Assembly (NCBI GenBank): GCA_964427485.1
Contig: CAYRUP010000028.1
Location: 1 to 17,183, forward strand
Length of the DNA stretch: 17,183 nucleotides
Reading direction: 5' to 3'
Source of the DNA: CAYRUP01 sp964427485
Lineage (GTDB): Bacteria; Pseudomonadota; Gammaproteobacteria; DSM-16500
Shown here: positions 15,207 to 17,183 of the stretch, one piece after another
Layout of the letters: each line of letters begins with the position of its first letter
Position numbering within the stretch: position 1 is the stretch's first letter
The notes under the pieces: model-generated
What the model saw: the letters and a program-made list of their open reading frames with translations, nothing else
The model's database searches: none
Told to the model about the DNA's origin: nothing
Made by a program: the position numbers and the translations under genes

Positions 15207-15533
15207 CTATTCCAATAAGTGCATCACAAGTGACACAATAAACAAAATAATGAAAATTATAAAAGTAATTCTCGCGATTTCAGCAGCTGCAATGGCGATG
15301 CCCGTAAAGCCCAATACACCAGCAATAATAGAAATGACCAGAAATGTTAAAACCCAAGTTAACATCGTGAGCGTTGCTCCAGAGATGTATAAAATAAACG
15401 AAGCAACAAACAAGATTAAGAAAATAATAAAAATAACTTTAGCAATTTCAGCAGCTGCAATGGCAATGCCTGTAAACCCTAATACTGCGGCAATGATAGC
15501 AATCAGAAGAAATGTCAAAACCCATCCTAACAT
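15207..15533 (-). CDS. Tandemly duplicated DUF1328 (UPF0391, YtjA-like) membrane protein
   Basis: 108 residues made of two near-identical halves joined in frame. Each half carries WVLTFL, then LGFTGIAIAAAEIA, then a FIIFxILFxxS helix, the complete pattern of the usual 54-residue DUF1328 protein. Half one spans about 1-53 and half two about 57-108; a Thr-Met junction (LTMLTWVLTFL) keeps the start Met of the second copy. Four hydrophobic helices are expected instead of two. The two DNA halves are still clearly similar, for example around TTTCAGCAGCTGCAATGGC in both, so the duplication is not ancient or is being homogenised. AAGGAG seven bases before ATG 15533 sets the start. In enterobacteria the single-domain gene is a small stress-associated inner membrane protein of unknown role. 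Confidence 0.85.
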   Translation of the reverse strand: MLGWVLTFLLIAIIAAVLGFTGIAIAAAEIAKVIFIIFLILFVASFILYISGATLTMLTWVLTFLVISIIAGVLGFTGIAIAAAEIARITFIIFIILFIVSLVMHLLE

Positions 15534-15633
15534 AGCTATTCTCCTTATTTGTTAATCTAAATATGTGTAGAATATAATTAATCCGAAAAATAGGACTAAT
15601 TTCATGTGGCAAGCTCCTGTTCATTTGGTGATG

Positions 15634-15783
15634 CTTAACCTTTATAGTAATTTTTTCTGTTTTCGGCCTGACAATGCGTTCAAAAGTCTTCTGTATTTCT
15701 GCAAGATTAGAAATAATCCATTCGCCATGACAAGTTAACTCTCCTGTTTCTGAATTAAATGCTATAAAATTGTGTTTAGTCAT
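15634..15783 (-). pseudogene. Remnant of a STAS-domain protein (possibly the N-terminus of a MlaE-type permease)
   Basis: An ORF opening at 15783 begins MTKHNFIAFNSETGELTCHG and continues EWIISNLAEIQKTFERI, then KTEKITIKV. This resembles the first 50 residues of the STAS domain fused to MlaE/YrbE-type ABC permeases, where a tLxxxGxW segment precedes a helix and a hydrophobic strand. The expected continuation (a D-S/T-A-G-A loop and membrane helices) is absent. The frame then reads into unrelated sequence and runs under the 5' end of the DUF1328 gene, which has its own ribosome binding site. I therefore take it as a gene fragment. It could instead be a genuine short protein of up to 111 residues; the family match is a judgement by eye. 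Confidence 0.4.
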
Positions 15784-15797
15784 GGGTGTCTCATCAT

Positions 15798-15809
15798 AGA
15801 GATATCTCT
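15798..15809. promoter_or_regulatory. Perfect 12-bp palindrome
   Basis: AGAGATATCTCT lies just upstream of the STAS remnant and about 205 bases before the antitoxin gene. It may be an operator for either direction; no protein partner can be named. Confidence 0.25.
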
Positions 15810-15920
15810 TTGAAATTAACTCGCTTATTTTTCAGTTTATCTCATTAGGCGCATATATGCTGTCACTCGGAATTACTATATCTATTAGGGGTAAATACTT
15901 AATTGAATGTCTCTTGTACT

Positions 15921-16011
15921 TATAATGGTAATATCTGACTTCAAAGCAGCAGATAAATTTAACATAACCATAATTAAACCTAGAGATTTTTTAACTCTAA
16001 TAGGAGAGTTA
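15921..16011 (+). promoter_or_regulatory. Antitoxin promoter -10 and leader hairpin covering the ribosome binding site
   Basis: A perfect -10, TATAAT, lies at 15921-15926; the -35 position (CTTAAT, 15898-15903) is poor. The leader ends in an inverted repeat, TAACTCT (15992-15998) and AGAGTTA (16005-16011), whose loop and right arm contain the Shine-Dalgarno AGGAG (16002-16006), seven bases before ATG 16014. As DNA this is a plausible binding site for the ribbon-helix-helix product; as RNA it would mask the ribosome binding site. Confidence 0.45.
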
Positions 16012-16013
16012 CC

Positions 16014-16250
16014 ATGAGTGCATTGAGCTTAAGATTACCAGAATCGCTGCATAACGCTGCCAAAGTATTGGCGAAGAAAGAACATATCTCGATTAATCAG
16101 CTAATCATGTTAGCTTTAGCAGAAAAAATAGCTGCATTGGAAACAGCTGATTACTTGGGTGGACGTGCTAAAAAAGGAAATCGAGCGAAATATTTAGCTG
16201 TTCTCAATAAAGCGCCGAATATCAAACCAGATAAAGATGATAAATTATGA
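16014..16250 (+). CDS. Ribbon-helix-helix (HicB/Arc-type) antitoxin
   Basis: 78 residues. The N-terminal LSLRLPESLHNAAKVLAKKE followed by ISINQLIMLALAEKIAAL is a complete ribbon-helix-helix DNA-binding domain: one beta strand that pairs with a partner in the dimer, then two helices. The C-terminal half (DYLGGRAKKGNRAKYLAVL, NKAPNIKPDKDDKL) matches the toxin-binding tails of small antitoxins annotated as HicB family. Such antitoxins neutralise a partner toxin and repress their own operon. The TGA stop overlaps an ATG (ATGA, 16247-16250), the junction expected before a toxin gene. The following frame, however, quickly runs into the hairpin element at 16268 and makes no recognisable toxin, so this is probably an orphan. 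AGGAG at 16002-16006 sets the start. Confidence 0.8.
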   Translation: MSALSLRLPESLHNAAKVLAKKEHISINQLIMLALAEKIAALETADYLGGRAKKGNRAKYLAVLNKAPNIKPDKDDKL

Positions 16251-16267
16251 TTTTATTCATTCACATT

Positions 16268-16362
16268 ACGCAGTGCTCCCCGCCCGCGCGTCCAAGAAAT
16301 AAAGGCGCTGGATCCTGTGCTAGAAGCGTGCACAGGACGACGTGGGCAGGGAACACTGCGTA
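16268..16362. repeat. GC-rich imperfect hairpin element (MITE/REP-like)
   Basis: ACGCAGTGCTCCCCGCCC (16268-16285) pairs with GGGCAGGGAACACTGCGT (16344-16361) with two mismatches. The arms continue inward less perfectly to about 16293/16336. A nested second stem, TCCTGTGC/GCACAGGA (16313-16320/16330-16337), lies inside. The block is far richer in GC than its surroundings. It starts 18 bases after the antitoxin stop, where a toxin gene would be expected. It has no coding capacity of its own. The rest of 16363-16451 shows only a small palindrome, CTTGTC-G-GACAAG (16383-16395). Confidence 0.65.
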
Positions 16363-16451
16363 CGTGAGTTCTTCAGTAAAGGCTTGTCGGACAAGTAATG
16401 GACTTGCCATATTTGTAGTTTTTAAGTCATGTTCCCGAGATTCACATTGTC

Positions 16452-17069
16452 TTATTTTTTAGAAAAATATTGATTTAATCCAAGTACCAAACCAGCAAAG
16501 GGCATATCAAGGCCGCTATAGATTTCCATAGCAAGAGGATTGGCATTATCTTTTAACATTTCGACAATAACATTAGAATATCCAACAGTCTTAACACCTG
16601 CTTGTAACATTCTGGCCACTCCCAACTCACCTTGCTTGACTGTGAATGCTCCGGATGCATCAATCACGGCGTAGACATCATAACCTTTACCTACAGCTGT
16701 AATAGCTGGAAATGCAAGGCATACATCGGTTGTTATACCAGTCATAATCAGTTTTTTTCGATTCAATTTCTCAATGGCAGTCGAAACTCGACTGTCATCC
16801 CATGCATTGACTGTTGTGCGTTCAATAACAGGAATATCTACCAATAATTCTTGCAGTTCCGGAATCATAGGTCCCCACATGCTTTCTGTTGTTGTTGTGA
16901 CAACAACTGGGATACGAAAAGTTTTAACCGCTTTCACTAATCCAATTACATTATGCTTTAATTCATCAACAGGAATATCTCTTACTCCAGTATATAAACC
17001 TATTTGATGGTCAACCAATACAAGAGCAGCATTTTCTGGGGTAATTGTTTCATAGTATTCTTTTTTCAT
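16452..17069 (-). CDS. YcaC-like isochorismatase-superfamily cysteine hydrolase
   Basis: 205-residue cytosolic hydrolase of the isochorismatase-like fold. The catalytic Asp is D20 in ALVLVDHQIG and the nucleophile is C117 in GITTDVCLAFPAI, with the cis-peptide loop just before it. R84 in VIERTTVNAWDD stands where isochorismatases have a catalytic Lys; similar substitution occurs, as I recall, in YcaC itself. VNAWDD and VIDASGAF are also YcaC-type motifs. Physiological substrates of YcaC enzymes are unknown, so no reaction is assigned. I start at ATG 17069, with AAGGAG (17084-17079) nine bases upstream; an ATG at 17090 would add seven residues and bury this ribosome binding site in the coding region. 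The ribosome binding site lies within the first of two 56-bp tandem repeats. Confidence 0.88.
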   Translation of the reverse strand: MKKEYYETITPENAALVLVDHQIGLYTGVRDIPVDELKHNVIGLVKAVKTFRIPVVVTTTTESMWGPMIPELQELLVDIPVIERTTVNAWDDSRVSTAIEKLNRKKLIMTGITTDVCLAFPAITAVGKGYDVYAVIDASGAFTVKQGELGVARMLQAGVKTVGYSNVIVEMLKDNANPLAMEIYSGLDMPFAGLVLGLNQYFSKK

Positions 17070-17071
17070 CA

Positions 17072-17183
17072 CGATTATCTCCTTAATCATATTAAAGAAC
17101 AGCGAGGGGTCTGACCCCTCAAATTTCCGATTATCTCCTTAATCATATTAAAGAACAGCGAGGGGTCTGACCCCTCAAATTTC
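17072..17183. repeat. Two perfect 56-bp tandem repeats upstream of the hydrolase gene
   Basis: Unit 17072-17127 is repeated without change at 17128-17183, and the second copy ends exactly at the window edge. Each unit contains a near-perfect palindrome, GAGGGGTC-T-GACCCCTC (17104-17120 and 17160-17176), and on the minus strand an AAGGAG ribosome binding site; only the copy next to the gene is in a position to be used. More copies may follow beyond the window. Confidence 0.85.

Noticed and set aside
15250..15555. 101-codon plus-strand ORF opposite the DUF1328 gene
   Set aside because: It is the mirror frame of the duplicated DUF1328 DNA, which is why it also looks repeated; the minus strand matches a known family.
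16268..16362. Integron attC site or CRISPR-like unit
   Set aside because: The arms do not carry the attC core motifs (GTTRRRY and RYYYAAC), there is no integrase, and there is no regularly spaced repeat array.
16247..16462. 71-codon ORF overlapping the antitoxin stop, taken as a toxin
   Set aside because: After a few codons it reads through the GC-rich hairpin element and shows no PIN, RelE, HicA or other toxin pattern. The overlap is kept as evidence of a lost toxin only.
17072..17183. Start of a CRISPR array
   Set aside because: The two units are perfectly identical and directly adjacent, with no variable spacers.

Overview
The window looks like a piece of chromosome from a gammaproteobacterium of the order Legionellales (Legionella, Coxiella, Berkiella or Aquicella type). 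This rests on family content and AT-rich base use, not on a database search. The pointers are a Legionella-type major outer membrane protein, exported beta-propellers with the Cys-containing N-terminal domain I associate with this order, a HAD-IG (cN-II-like) 5'-nucleotidase, an aromatic amino acid permease of the TyrP/Mtr type, and a large ankyrin protein that looks like a host-directed effector. No rRNA, tRNA, CRISPR array or transposase gene was seen.

Layout. 1-1268: repeat fragments and a minus-strand membrane fatty acid desaturase. 1563-3631: a plus-strand pair of an outer membrane beta-barrel and an exported YVTN propeller. 3658-3772: a double-hairpin REP-type repeat. 3783-4997: a Bcr/CflA-like MFS exporter. 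4966-8183: a minus-strand operon, in transcription order a Legionella-type MOMP, a second beta-barrel and a second propeller. The second barrel and propeller are paralogues of the 1563-3631 pair, so two copies of a barrel+propeller cassette face each other across the exporter. 8420-11083: an 887-residue protein with a glycosyltransferase-like (GT-B) N-terminal half, two to three ankyrin repeats and a Ser/Thr-Pro-rich tail.

11131-12507: an aromatic amino acid permease on the minus strand. Its leader holds a 37-codon ORF, not called by length-limited gene finding, that has seven aromatic codons in ten just before a perfect hairpin and a T run; this looks like an attenuator. 12632-12907: a small secreted protein followed by terminators. 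13091-14461: a cN-II-like nucleotidase. 14466-14624: a previously unlisted 52-residue basic protein on the minus strand. 14729-15169: a protein of the low-affinity iron permease family. 15207-15533: a tandemly duplicated DUF1328 membrane protein. 15634-15783: a probable STAS-domain gene remnant. 16014-16250: a ribbon-helix-helix antitoxin with no visible toxin. 16268-16362: a GC-rich hairpin element. 16452-17069: a YcaC-like cysteine hydrolase. 17072-17183: two perfect 56-bp tandem repeats running to the end of the window.

Functionally this is an envelope and host-interface region (three outer membrane proteins, two exported propellers, one candidate effector) next to transport and metabolic genes, with many short palindromic repeats at the gene junctions. 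The most interesting points are the aromatic leader peptide/attenuator, the inverted barrel+propeller cassettes, and the glycosyltransferase-like ankyrin protein.
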